This document shows, piece after piece, positions 1-7,562 of a DNA stretch of 11,157 nt (its first letter is position 1; each line of letters starts with the position of its first letter). Made by a program: the position numbers and the translations under genes. The stretch covers positions 1-11,157 of the forward strand of contig CAKKQG010000265.1 in the NCBI GenBank assembly GCA_919901875.1, written 5' to 3'. The notes beneath the pieces were generated by a model. It had not been told where the DNA came from. It did not search any database and saw only the letters and a list, made by a program, of their open reading frames with translations. Source of the DNA: Anaerolineales bacterium. Lineage in GTDB: Bacteria > Chloroflexota > Anaerolineae > Anaerolineales > VGOW01.

Positions 1-1145
1 CGCCTCAACCTCTCCCCCGCCGCATTCAGCGTCTCCAACTTTTTGGCGAAGGCGAACCGCACTTGTCGTTTGCCCATGTTCGGCGTTCCATAAAAGCACG
101 AAGCCGGCACAACGGCAACGCCGAGAGTCTGCGGCAGCCAGCGAGCGAAGTCGTAATCATCGCCCGCAAAATTCCATTTGCCGAAATCAGCCAAGATGTA
201 ATACGCGCCTTCGGGCGGACGGGCAATGAAGTTTGATTCAAGCAAGATAGACATGATCGTTTCGCGGCGTTGAGCGTAATCGGATTTCACTTGAGCGTAA
301 TACGTGTCGGGCAAATTAAGCGCGGACACTGCCGCCGCTTGCAACGGCGCGGGCGCGCAGATCGTCGTGAAGTCATGCACGGTGCGGACGGCTTTACTCA
401 ACGCGCCGCGCGCAAAAGCGAAACCGAGTCGCCAACCTGTTGCCGCAAACGTTTTACTAAACCCGCTGATCGTCACCGTGCGATCTGCCATGCTGTCAAT
501 GCTTGCCAACGGGATGTGTTGGCGATCATCGTAAACAATATGTTCGTAAATTTCATCGGTGACGGCGACGATGTTGAACTCTTGGCACAACTTGGCAATG
601 CCTTCGAGTTCGGCGCGAGTGAAGACGTGACCCGTCGGGTTGTGCGGCGTGTTGACGATGATCGCTTTGGTGCGTGAGTTAAACGCTTTACGCAATTGAT
701 CGAGATCAAGTGTGTAATCGGGTTCGGTCAACGCCACAAAGCGCGGCACGCCCCCGGCGAAGATCACTTCCGGCGCATACCCTTCGTGATATGGCTCGAT
801 GATGATCACTTCATCGCCCGCATCGAGCAGACTCATGAACGTTGCGCTGATGGCTTCGGTCACGCCGCAGGTAACGGTGATGTCTTGATCAGGGTCGAAG
901 TCGAGTCCGTACCAATGTTTCATCTTGGCAGAAAGCGCCTGACGCAGAGGCGGTATCCCCCAAGTGATCGTGTATTGGTTGCTGCCGCTATCTAACGCGC
1001 GATGCGCGGCGTCAATCACTTCGCGCGGCGGATCAAAATCGGGGAAGCCTTGCGAGAGGTTGATCGCGTTATGCGTAATTGCCAAGCGAGTCATCTCACG
1101 AATAAACGACTCGCGCAGACCACTTAAACGTTTTGCCAGTTCCAT
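1..1145 (-). CDS. Class I PLP-dependent aminotransferase, C-terminus cut by window edge
   Basis: Transfers an amino group between an amino acid and a 2-oxo acid using pyridoxal phosphate; probably cytoplasmic. The reading frame stays open from the start to the left edge (381 residues visible), so only the last few residues are missing compared with the usual 385-400. Numbered from the Met at 1145, the visible motifs are the N-terminal NLSQGFPDF stretch, NPTG at 169-172 (PLP-contacting Asn), TDEIY with Asp197, SGFSKTF with the Schiff-base Lys231 (codon 453-455), GWRLGF, and the substrate-carboxylate Arg363 in RFAF. This set fits fold-type I subgroup I-gamma enzymes such as kynurenine/glutamine/methionine aminotransferases; the substrate cannot be read from sequence. 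Two ATGs lie close together (1151 and 1145). The GAGG ribosome site touches the first but sits 6 nt from the second, so 1145 is preferred. The lipoprotein gene ends 39 nt upstream and may be cotranscribed. Confidence 0.93.
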   Translation of the reverse strand, partial: MELAKRLSGLRESFIREMTRLAITHNAINLSQGFPDFDPPREVIDAAHRALDSGSNQYTITWGIPPLRQALSAKMKHWYGLDFDPDQDITVTCGVTEAISATFMSLLDAGDEVIIIEPYHEGYAPEVIFAGGVPRFVALTEPDYTLDLDQLRKAFNSRTKAIIVNTPHNPTGHVFTRAELEGIAKLCQEFNIVAVTDEIYEHIVYDDRQHIPLASIDSMADRTVTISGFSKTFAATGWRLGFAFARGALSKAVRTVHDFTTICAPAPLQAAAVSALNLPDTYYAQVKSDYAQRRETIMSILLESNFIARPPEGAYYILADFGKWNFAGDDYDFARWLPQTLGVAVVPASCFYGTPNMGKRQVRFAFAKKLETLNAAGERLR

Positions 1146-1184
1146 AGTCATCCTCACAGAAAAGAGATGCCGCCAATCTTACCA

Positions 1185-1811
1185 TCACGGCGTCGCCGTC
1201 GCTCCAAAATACTTCGCCCACCGATACGGGTCCTCCACTTTTCCCAACTGCCCTTCGCGAATAGCGTTTGGGTTTGTGGTCGGCACGCGCGCCAAGTAAT
1301 GCCGACTCTTTTTATAAGATTCCAAATCCATTTTGGGGAAGAGGTCGATCCCGCGCAGCAAGTTATTCGTCGAGTCTACTTCAAAGTTATTGATGAACGT
1401 CGTGGCGGCGACTCCTTGTGTCGCCCACACCAGCGTGCGCGACTCTTCTTGCGCCGACCACGTCACCCATTCGGGTTTGCCCAACACTTTCACGATGTCT
1501 ACCAGCACATACATCTTCAAAACCGTTTTCGCTTCTTCGGAGTTGGCAGTGACGTGATCAACCGTGCCGTTTGAAAACTCGATCACCATCTGCCGCCCGT
1601 CGCCGCGATAAACGTAACTTCCACTTTGGGCGATCTTCTCGTTCGGCGTTCCTAATACTTTCAATACATCTTGTTCATCCGATTTTCCAATCACGATCCC
1701 GCGCCACACACCATTAGAAAAATCTGTGGGCAAGTTGTTCACGGGCGTTGGGTTGTTCACGCAAGCCGCCAAAGTTATTAGGCATAACGACAAAATAATT
1801 TTGATCTTCAT
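1185..1811 (-). CDS. Lipoprotein with two BamE/SmpA-like segments
   Basis: A 208-residue secreted lipoprotein. The N-terminus has a basic start (MKIK), a hydrophobic stretch and a lipobox L-A-A-C with the lipidated Cys at residue 17, followed by an Asn/Pro-rich tether (18-33). The mature part contains a motif characteristic of the SmpA/OmlA/BamE-like fold: SDEQDVLKVLGTP at 44-56, followed by a predicted beta-rich stretch. A second version, VDIVKVLGKP, lies at 104-113 and is again followed by beta-rich sequence, suggesting a tandem duplication. The C-terminal third (150-208) is unlike any family I recognise. BamE itself belongs to the outer-membrane assembly machine of Gram-negatives; if the host is a Chloroflexus relative with a single membrane, the fold is being used for something else, perhaps protein-protein contact at the cell surface. 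The ribosome site is weak (GAAAAG directly before the ATG). It is divergent from the small membrane protein gene. Confidence 0.85.
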   Translation of the reverse strand: MKIKIILSLCLITLAACVNNPTPVNNLPTDFSNGVWRGIVIGKSDEQDVLKVLGTPNEKIAQSGSYVYRGDGRQMVIEFSNGTVDHVTANSEEAKTVLKMYVLVDIVKVLGKPEWVTWSAQEESRTLVWATQGVAATTFINNFEVDSTNNLLRGIDLFPKMDLESYKKSRHYLARVPTTNPNAIREGQLGKVEDPYRWAKYFGATATP

Positions 1812-1820
1812 CTTTTCAAC

Positions 1821-1897
1821 GCTGTCAGCAGATTTCTGGAACAGATTGAGCGGATTCGTTACATCCGTTCAATCCGCTCTCAAAATCTGTTGACAGC
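1821..1897. repeat. Long interrupted inverted repeat in divergent promoter region
   Basis: The outer arms GCTGTCAGCAGATTT (1821-1835) and AAATCTGTTGACAGC (1883-1897) pair with one mismatch. The inner arms GAGCGGATT (1848-1856) and AATCCGCTC (1871-1879) pair perfectly around a 14-nt loop. The left side carries about nine extra bases between outer and inner arms, so a folded form would have an asymmetric bulge. It lies 10 nt upstream of the lipoprotein start codon, between the divergent genes. It could be a dispersed palindromic repeat, an operator, or a leader-RNA structure for the lipoprotein gene; nothing distinguishes these. Confidence 0.75.
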
Positions 1898-1921
1898 AAT
1901 CTCGGCTACAGCTTCTACGAT

Positions 1922-1949
1922 CCAATCTCTAATCTCCAATCTCTAACAT
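1922..1949. repeat. Heptamer tandem array, CCAATCT/CTAATCT type
   Basis: Four consecutive seven-base units: CCAATCT, CTAATCT, CCAATCT and the degenerate CTAACAT. A weaker unit (CTACGAT, 1915-1921) precedes it. The array lies about 60 nt upstream of the small membrane protein gene. The same CTAATCT unit reappears inside the giant TPR gene at 2873-2893. Confidence 0.8.
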
Positions 1950-2012
1950 CCAGCCTTCGGCACACATCTTGCACTTTCAATCTCTTAACCATCATCGCGC
2001 AAGGAGCGTCCC

Positions 2013-2330
2013 ATGTTATTCACACCTGAAACCTTTCGATCTATTCTCGCCATGACGTTGCTCGCCCTCGGCGTCCTGTTTATCGGCGCGGGCTTCTTTA
2101 AACTCGTGGGCTTCGGTTTCAATAATCATGCCAGAGCCCTTGCCGCCCAATCCGCCAAACTTGGGCAGAAGTCTATCACTAATGACATCACCCACATCGT
2201 CCAAGCCGCCGTGCAATTGAACGAATCGGTGAACAACCTTCTCCGCACCTCGATGGGCGTAGGCGCGTTCCTCATTATATTCGGCGCAGGCTTCATCACG
2301 GCATCTTACGCGGTGATGTTCGCCCTTTAA
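2013..2330 (+). CDS. Small two-helix membrane protein of unknown function
   Basis: A 105-residue protein that I do not recognise. The start is well supported: AAGGAG lies 7 nt before the ATG. Two hydrophobic segments are evident, roughly residues 9-29 (rich in Leu, Ala, Gly) and 81-104 (Gly/Ala/Phe-rich, ending at the C-terminus). They are joined by a polar, probably helical segment of about 45 residues with several Gln, Asn and Ala. With the central segment flanked by two membrane helices, both termini should lie on the same side. It is followed after 86 nt of heptamer repeats by the giant TPR gene on the same strand, with no terminator-like hairpin between, so cotranscription is plausible. 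It might serve as a membrane anchor for the TPR/protease proteins, but this rests on neighbourhood only. Confidence 0.82.
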   Translation: MLFTPETFRSILAMTLLALGVLFIGAGFFKLVGFGFNNHARALAAQSAKLGQKSITNDITHIVQAAVQLNESVNNLLRTSMGVGAFLIIFGAGFITASYAVMFAL

Positions 2331-2333
2331 TTT

Positions 2334-2361
2334 CTGATTCTTGATTGCTGATTTTTGATTG
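2334..2361. repeat. Heptamer tandem array, CTGATTC/TTGATTG type
   Basis: Four consecutive seven-base units alternate: CTGATTC, TTGATTG, CTGATTT, TTGATTG. The array starts 3 nt after the stop codon of the small membrane protein gene. It is a separate unit family from the GCCATCT array that follows 11 nt later, yet has the same period. Confidence 0.8.
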
Positions 2362-2372
2362 AAACACAATCC

Positions 2373-2414
2373 GCCATCTGCCATCTGCCATCTGCCATCC
2401 GCCATTAGCCATTT
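2373..2414. repeat. Heptamer tandem array, GCCATCT type, abutting a start codon
   Basis: Six consecutive seven-base units: GCCATCT three times, then GCCATCC, GCCATTA and GCCATTT. The array ends two bases before the ATG of the giant TPR gene and occupies the place where a Shine-Dalgarno sequence would be; none is visible. The units degrade towards the gene, as if older at that end. Confidence 0.88.
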
Positions 2415-2416
2415 CC

Positions 2417-5400
2417 ATGCCACCCTTCTTCACCCTCCTCCCCGAATCGATCTGGTCTGAAGTCAATCGTCGCATTCGCGTTGAGCGGACGTTGCGCGAT
2501 CTGCTCGATCAATGCGAAGACGACACGCGCGCCTCACTCGCCGCCGCTTGCCAAACGGTTGAGATGTGGAGACCGGGGATCGTAGGCAAAGTCTATTTAC
2601 AAGTTAAAGGTCAAGAGCGAAGAAATAAAGGTCAACAACTACCCGAACTGGCACAGGCAACTCTCGCCGCGCTCAATCTCAAAGAGCGTCTGCAAGCCAC
2701 GCAACATTTTGCCTCACTCGCCCACGACGCAAAAAACTCGCTACGTGATTGGAGCATCCCGCTCATCTGCCTCTACGCCATCATCCCCAATCCCTCGGTG
2801 CTAATCAAAGCGATGCTCGATCAAGAATTGATCGCCCTCGCTGCGCGGATTTTGGTCGCTAACGAAACGCCGCAATCTCTAATCTCTAATCTCAACCCGT
2901 TCATCACAAATTATTCCGTCGCCATCAAACTCTCACTCGCCAATCACTTCACCTTGTATGGCTTGCCCGAAGTCGCCCGCACCTTCGCGCCCAAACAAGC
3001 GAAAGGCACGGGGCGATTAAATCTTCCGAGTGATCTGCCTTCAGCGCATCGCGCCCTCGCCGATCAACTCGATCACATTTTCCTCAGCGACTACTCAGCG
3101 CAGCCGATCTCACTCTCGCGCGCCATCGAGTCATCACTCTCGCTCGCCACCGATCTCACACTACGTCACGCCCATCGCGCGCTCGATCACAACGATCCCG
3201 TCTCGGCACTCGCCGCCTTCCGTGAAGCGCGCACCATGCGCCCCAAAGCCAATCACCTTCACGTCTTCGTCGCCGAAGCAATGGCGGCGATGGGCGACAC
3301 GCAAAACGCGCTAGTCGAACTCGGCGCGCAGACTTCGGAAGTTTTAAAAACTTCGGAAGTTTCCACCCGAGTCCTCCTCGCCGCCGCCCGCGTCTATTAC
3401 AAAGCGGGCAATCATGATCTCGCCCACGAACTGTTGATCAAGATTCGTGATTCAAATGAAAGTGACACGCCCTCATTAAGTTCATGCGCCGATTTGCTGA
3501 TCCAACTCGGTGACGCCGACTCTGCCGCGCAGCTTTGGAATAAGATATTAACCTCATCACCATCCCCCGCGCCCCTTCACCTTAATCTGGCAAAACACTA
3601 TTTGGCTCACGGCGATCAAACCAAAGCGCAAGATCACGCTTGGGCGGCTCTCGGCTTCGATCCTGAAAACGCTCTCGCCCGAAAAATTCTTGCCCAATCC
3701 TTGCGGCACAACGACCCCGCATCGGCGATCACTCACTATCAACGCGCCATCGCGCGCGACCCCGATCCCAAACTACAGCTCGAACTTGCCCAAACCGCAC
3801 TCGAAGCGCATCAACCTGAACTCGCATTCCAGATCTCCGAGTTCTTAAAGAACTCGGAGATCTTAACCTCGGAGGTCTTGATCATCGCCGGTAAAGCATT
3901 AACCGCGCTCGGCAAAACCAATGAAGCCTTTGAATACTTCAACCGCGCCACCGATCTCACCCCCGCATCCAGCGAAGCATGGCGAGCCGTCGCCGCGCAT
4001 CATCGCGCGCAAAACGATCTACAACGCGCCCTTGCCGCCTTACAAGCCGGATGCAAATACTGTAACGACGATCCCGATCTCTACGCCGATCTGGGCGATC
4101 TCTACCTCATACTGAATCAACCCATCGAAGCGATCCAGTCCTTCAACCAAACAGTTAGACTCGATCCGGGTCGCGGACAGATTCACAAACGCCTCGGCGA
4201 ACTGTATCACGCCCAGCACCGTCACAAAGAGGCACTCGAGTCTCTCCAGCGCGCGCTCATCAACGTTCACGCTTCAGATCGTTCACCAATTGAAACTGTT
4301 TTGGGTCGCACGCTTGAAGCCCTTGGCAGGTTCGACGAAGCGTTGGCGGTTTATCAACGCGCCCACTCGTCAGCGGTTGGCGGCGTCCCCGTGGATCTAC
4401 TGCGCGATCTGGGACGAGTCGCTTATCAACTTAATCATCATGCCATCGCCCGCCCCGCTCTCGAATCCGTTGTGAAAGATCACGACGACGCCGACTCACT
4501 CACCTTGCTCGGAGCGATCTACGAACAGGCTAAAGAATTTAAAGCCGCGCTGCAAACGTATCAACGCGCCCTCGCCATTGACCCTAAACGCTCCGAGCTC
4601 ATTGTGCAGCTCGGCGTGTGCTGCCTTGAACTCAAGCAACACGAAGCGGCAATCGCCGCGCTGCGAGACGCCGCCGAAAACGACAAAACAAATTTCTCTT
4701 TGCAAAAGACTCTGGCGCAAGCCTACGCCGCCGCCGGTTTGTGGGAAGAGGCGGTAAATAGTTACGAAGCCGCCTCACGACTCGCGCCCGACGACCATTT
4801 GTTGTTGTCCACGCTCGCCCACTGCGCGCGCAAAGCCGGCAACACAGCCTACGCTGCAAAAATTTTAAAACAAGCAATCGAGCTTGCGCCCGAGATGCCG
4901 GGCTACCGCCAAGAACTGGCAGAACTTCTCGCGGCAAGCAATCAACTCGAAATGGCGCGCACCTTGTATCTCGAAGCGTTACGGATCGCGCCGAACTCGG
5001 TGATGATCCTTGTGGGGTTAGGCGATCTTTATTTGAAGCTCAAAGATTTTGGCGAAGCCGTTTTAGTTTTTGAGAAAGCCACATCGCTCGATCCGAGTCG
5101 GGCAGACATCGTCAAAGCATTAGGCGAAGCCAATGTTCTGCTCGGACGATTCGATCCAGCGCAAACCGCATTCGCCCGCGCCGCCGCCATTGACCCTCTC
5201 AACCCCGACTACTTGCGCCGCGCTGGAGAATGTTTGTGGCAACTCGCCCGTCACGCTTCGGCGATTGCTTTGTGGAAAAAGAATCTTTTGCAACATCCCA
5301 ACGACGCGGCGACTCACGCCAAACTTGGCGCGGCGCTTTCGCATCAGGGCAAACATCTCGAAGCCTTCACCGCCTATCAACGCGCCGCGCAAGAATCACC

Positions 5401-7456
5401 TCAAGATATTTCACTCGCACTAGAAACAGCACGCGCCGCCCTCACACTGCAAAATTTTGATTCCGCCCTGCCGCATCTTGAACGCGCTTCGAAATTGACT
5501 CCCAACGATCACACCGTGTGGCAGATGCTCGGCGAAACGTATCACGCCAAAGGTTTAAATGATCGCGCCCTCAGCGCGTTGGAACACGCCGCGCAGCTCG
5601 CGCCGCATCTTGGCAAACCGCAAGCTGAGATGGCGCGCGTGTATCTACATCTTGGCAAACGCGCCGAAGCCAACGCCGCCGCCGAAGCCGCGATTGAACT
5701 CGATCCAAATTCAACGGATGTCTTGGCAGCCGCCGCCGAAGTTTTCGTGCAAACGAATCGTCACGCGCAAGGTGTTGCCGCCAGCCGCAAAGTAGCTAAA
5801 GGTCGCCCCGATGATGCCGAGTCGCTAATGAATCTCACTCGCGCTCTCATCCTCGAAAAAGAATCCGCTCCCATTGGAAATTTTTCAAAAGTCGAAGGAA
5901 CGGAGCGAGCGGAGATCATGAATCAGTTAGAACGCGCCGCCGACCTCGGCGCGGATGCGAATGCCGTCAACGTGTGGAAGGCGCGCGCCCTCGCCCTCTT
6001 CGGAAATTTTAAAGAAGCCATCCCGTTGCTCGAAGCGGCAGTCGCCAAAACGCCAACCGCCGAAATCTATTGCGCCCTCGCCAGTTGCTATCGGCGCGCA
6101 GGCAAATTAACTTTGGCGCGCAAAGCGATTGAATCATCACTGGAACGCGAACCCACCAACGTCAGCAACTTGATCGAGCGCGGACGGATCATCCTCGAAC
6201 AAGGTGACGTCGCCAACGCCCGCGAAAACTTTGAACGTGTCATCAACCTCGATCCGCAAAATGCCACTGCCCATCAACTACTCGGCGAATGTTTTCAGGC
6301 AAGTGGCAAACGGATCGAAGCTGCCAGCGTCTATCAAAAAGCGATCACGCTCGATCCCAAACAAGCGGCGTGGCATCACCGACTCGCCGAGCTTTATGAA
6401 AGCCGCCGCGAAACGTCGTCAGCGATTCAGCATTATCAAAACGCGACAGACTTGGCGCAAAAACAGAACGCGCATCCGCACGAGACGGCGAACTACGTGG
6501 CGGCACTCGCCCGCGCTTACGCCCGACTTAACGATCTGGCTCACGCCGCCGATCAGTTTGATCGCGCCCTCATCTTGCGCGACGACGTTCAAGCGTGGTG
6601 GGCGCAGTGCGGCGAGATCAATCTCACGTTGAAAAATTTTGAGCGAGCGTGGGAATGTTTCGATCATGCCGACGATCTCGCTTCGCTCATCGGCGCGGCG
6701 CGCGCAGCGTTGGCGCTGAATCGCAATGACGACGCGCAAGAAAAAATTCTTGCCGCGCTGCATCTCAACTCCGACAACGCCGATGCCTTATTGCTTCTCG
6801 CCGAAGTGTATATGCGCCGCGCCGATTACGACAACGCCCTCAGCGCTTACGGCACGGCGGCAAACGTCGCCGATGATCCACGCGCGGCGTTGACGGCGCA
6901 AGCAACCTTGCTCATGGACCTCGACCAGCCGATGAAAGCTGTCGGCGCGCTCAAGCGCGTGCTGACTCTCGATCCGCAAGACGATGAGGCAATGGGCATG
7001 TTGAGCGACGCGATGATGCAAGCGAAACACGTTGACGAAGCGATTGAAGCCGGACGACACGCCAATCAACTCGCGCCGCACAAAGCGAGTCATTTGTTGC
7101 GTTTAGGAAAGTTGTGCGGCGCAGTGGGTCAACTCGACGCCGCCTTAGCCCACTTGCAAACCGCGCGCGAGATCGAACCGCAAGAGGCGGAGATCGCCCG
7201 CGAGATGGGTTTGGTGTATGAACGGCGCAACCAACCGCACCGCGCGTTGGAGCTGTATCAAGAATTAATTCAACTTCAACCGGGCATCGCCGATAATTTT
7301 TTTCTCGCAGGTCTCGCCGCCAAATCTATGCGCGATTACGTCGAAGCGGCACACTTCTTCAAACGCGCCTCTGAACTCGATCCTGGCAATCTTGAAATTC
7401 AAAAGCAGCGTCTCGCTGTTTCGGCATCGGGAATTTTAAAAATGGTGAGCGGTTAA
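2417..7456 (+). CDS. Giant TPR-repeat protein (about 40 TPRs), probable scaffold
   Basis: A 1679-residue cytoplasmic protein with no signal peptide or membrane segment. Residues 1 to about 250 form a helical non-TPR head (charged WSEVNRRIRVERTLRDLLDQ region near 13-32) that I cannot assign. From about 255 to 1665 it is an almost unbroken series of 34-residue tetratricopeptide units. The periodic signature is clear: G-x-x-Y/L, A at position 20, A/L at 27, and a helix-capping Pro in motifs such as LDPGR, IDPKR, LAPDD, LDPSR, LDPQN, LDPGN. I count roughly 38-40 units. TPR solenoids bind partner proteins, so a scaffold or sensor role is inferred. Two units are interrupted by translated palindromic elements (306-316 and 472-487), a heptamer array is translated in the head (153-159), and one unit has a long polar loop (about 1153-1168). 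There is no Shine-Dalgarno. The protease gene follows after 106 nt. Confidence 0.95.
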   Translation: MPPFFTLLPESIWSEVNRRIRVERTLRDLLDQCEDDTRASLAAACQTVEMWRPGIVGKVYLQVKGQERRNKGQQLPELAQATLAALNLKERLQATQHFASLAHDAKNSLRDWSIPLICLYAIIPNPSVLIKAMLDQELIALAARILVANETPQSLISNLNPFITNYSVAIKLSLANHFTLYGLPEVARTFAPKQAKGTGRLNLPSDLPSAHRALADQLDHIFLSDYSAQPISLSRAIESSLSLATDLTLRHAHRALDHNDPVSALAAFREARTMRPKANHLHVFVAEAMAAMGDTQNALVELGAQTSEVLKTSEVSTRVLLAAARVYYKAGNHDLAHELLIKIRDSNESDTPSLSSCADLLIQLGDADSAAQLWNKILTSSPSPAPLHLNLAKHYLAHGDQTKAQDHAWAALGFDPENALARKILAQSLRHNDPASAITHYQRAIARDPDPKLQLELAQTALEAHQPELAFQISEFLKNSEILTSEVLIIAGKALTALGKTNEAFEYFNRATDLTPASSEAWRAVAAHHRAQNDLQRALAALQAGCKYCNDDPDLYADLGDLYLILNQPIEAIQSFNQTVRLDPGRGQIHKRLGELYHAQHRHKEALESLQRALINVHASDRSPIETVLGRTLEALGRFDEALAVYQRAHSSAVGGVPVDLLRDLGRVAYQLNHHAIARPALESVVKDHDDADSLTLLGAIYEQAKEFKAALQTYQRALAIDPKRSELIVQLGVCCLELKQHEAAIAALRDAAENDKTNFSLQKTLAQAYAAAGLWEEAVNSYEAASRLAPDDHLLLSTLAHCARKAGNTAYAAKILKQAIELAPEMPGYRQELAELLAASNQLEMARTLYLEALRIAPNSVMILVGLGDLYLKLKDFGEAVLVFEKATSLDPSRADIVKALGEANVLLGRFDPAQTAFARAAAIDPLNPDYLRRAGECLWQLARHASAIALWKKNLLQHPNDAATHAKLGAALSHQGKHLEAFTAYQRAAQESPQDISLALETARAALTLQNFDSALPHLERASKLTPNDHTVWQMLGETYHAKGLNDRALSALEHAAQLAPHLGKPQAEMARVYLHLGKRAEANAAAEAAIELDPNSTDVLAAAAEVFVQTNRHAQGVAASRKVAKGRPDDAESLMNLTRALILEKESAPIGNFSKVEGTERAEIMNQLERAADLGADANAVNVWKARALALFGNFKEAIPLLEAAVAKTPTAEIYCALASCYRRAGKLTLARKAIESSLEREPTNVSNLIERGRIILEQGDVANARENFERVINLDPQNATAHQLLGECFQASGKRIEAASVYQKAITLDPKQAAWHHRLAELYESRRETSSAIQHYQNATDLAQKQNAHPHETANYVAALARAYARLNDLAHAADQFDRALILRDDVQAWWAQCGEINLTLKNFERAWECFDHADDLASLIGAARAALALNRNDDAQEKILAALHLNSDNADALLLLAEVYMRRADYDNALSAYGTAANVADDPRAALTAQATLLMDLDQPMKAVGALKRVLTLDPQDDEAMGMLSDAMMQAKHVDEAIEAGRHANQLAPHKASHLLRLGKLCGAVGQLDAALAHLQTAREIEPQEAEIAREMGLVYERRNQPHRALELYQELIQLQPGIADNFFLAGLAAKSMRDYVEAAHFFKRASELDPGNLEIQKQRLAVSASGILKMVSG
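2873..2893 (+). repeat. Heptamer array inside the TPR coding sequence
   Basis: Three units, CAATCTC, TAATCTC and TAATCTC, total 21 nt, exactly seven codons, and encode QSLISNL around residues 153-159. The unit matches the intergenic array at 1922-1949, so an intergenic-type repeat appears to have entered or grown within the gene without breaking the frame. Confidence 0.7.
3330..3363 (+). repeat. Translated palindromic element, copy 1 (in TPR gene)
   Basis: Two ACTTCGGAAGT blocks, each a palindrome around a central G, are separated by TTTTAAA-type sequence, making a 29-nt core at 3332-3360. In the gene's frame it encodes TSEVLKTSEVS (306-316), at the junction between two TPR units where the short helix-capping loop normally lies. 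This is the most diverged of the three coding copies: its arms pair except at the centres of the two sub-palindromes. Confidence 0.75.
3831..3863 (+). repeat. Translated palindromic element, copy 2 (in TPR gene)
   Basis: A perfect palindrome: arm AGATCTCCGAGTTCTT (3831-3846), one central A, and the exact complementary arm (3848-3863). A third related block, ACCTCGGAGGT (3866-3876), follows directly. Together they encode ISEFLKNSEILTSEV (473-487), located between helix B of one TPR and helix A of the next (…PELAFQ | LIIAGKALTALG…). Confidence 0.9.
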
Positions 7457-7468
7457 CCTCACCCCCAA

Positions 7469-7507
7469 CCCCTCTCCTAAATTGAAAAACACAATTTAGG
7501 AGAGGGG
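7469..7507. repeat. Perfect 16-bp inverted repeat (hairpin) after the TPR gene
   Basis: CCCCTCTCCTAAATTG (7469-7484) pairs perfectly with 7492-7507 around the 7-nt loop AAAAACA. It begins 12 nt after the TPR stop codon and is preceded by a C-rich ACCCCCAACCCC tract. There is no T-run on the plus-strand exit side (AGCGGACATC follows), so it is a poor intrinsic terminator. A dispersed intergenic repeat, or a 3'-end stabilising hairpin within a cotranscript with the protease gene, is as likely. Confidence 0.85.
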
Positions 7508-7525
7508 AGCGGACATCACCCGATC

Positions 7526-7560
7526 ATTGTTCATTGTTCATTGTTCATTGTTCATTGTCT
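7526..7560. repeat. Heptamer tandem array, ATTGTTC type, abutting a start codon
   Basis: Four perfect ATTGTTC units plus ATTGTCT. The array ends exactly two bases before the ATG at 7563, the same spacing as the GCCATCT array before the TPR gene. It can be read without stops in the gene's frame as a hydrophobic FIVHCSLFIV peptide, which explains an apparent upstream TTG start at 7527 that I do not accept. Confidence 0.9.
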
Positions 7561-7562
7561 CT

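Noticed and set aside
1146..1151. First ATG of the aminotransferase (1149-1151)
   Set aside because: The GAGG site touches this codon, while it is 6 nt from the ATG at 1143-1145. The two-residue difference does not affect the call.
1890..1921. Promoter with perfect TTGACA at 1890-1895 for the small membrane protein gene
   Set aside because: The only -10-like hexamers downstream are poor (TTCTAC at 17 nt, TACGAT at 20 nt), and the TTGACA lies within the inverted repeat.
2373..2414. CRISPR-like array
   Set aside because: Units are contiguous heptamers without spacers; no cas gene is present.
3832..3876. Intragenic terminator in the TPR gene
   Set aside because: The perfect stem is not followed by a T-run and the ORF continues for more than 3.5 kb, so it is treated as a translated palindrome.
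4632..4937. Long minus-strand and alternate-frame ORFs within 2417-9989
   Set aside because: They lack ribosome sites, have skewed Arg/Pro/Ser-rich compositions typical of shadow frames, and lie opposite well-formed TPR or peptidase sequence.
7527..7562. Upstream TTG start adding a hydrophobic 12-residue N-terminus to the peptidase protein
   Set aside because: The added residues are simply the translated ATTGTTC array. The ATG at 7563 is a better codon and begins normal hydrophilic sequence.
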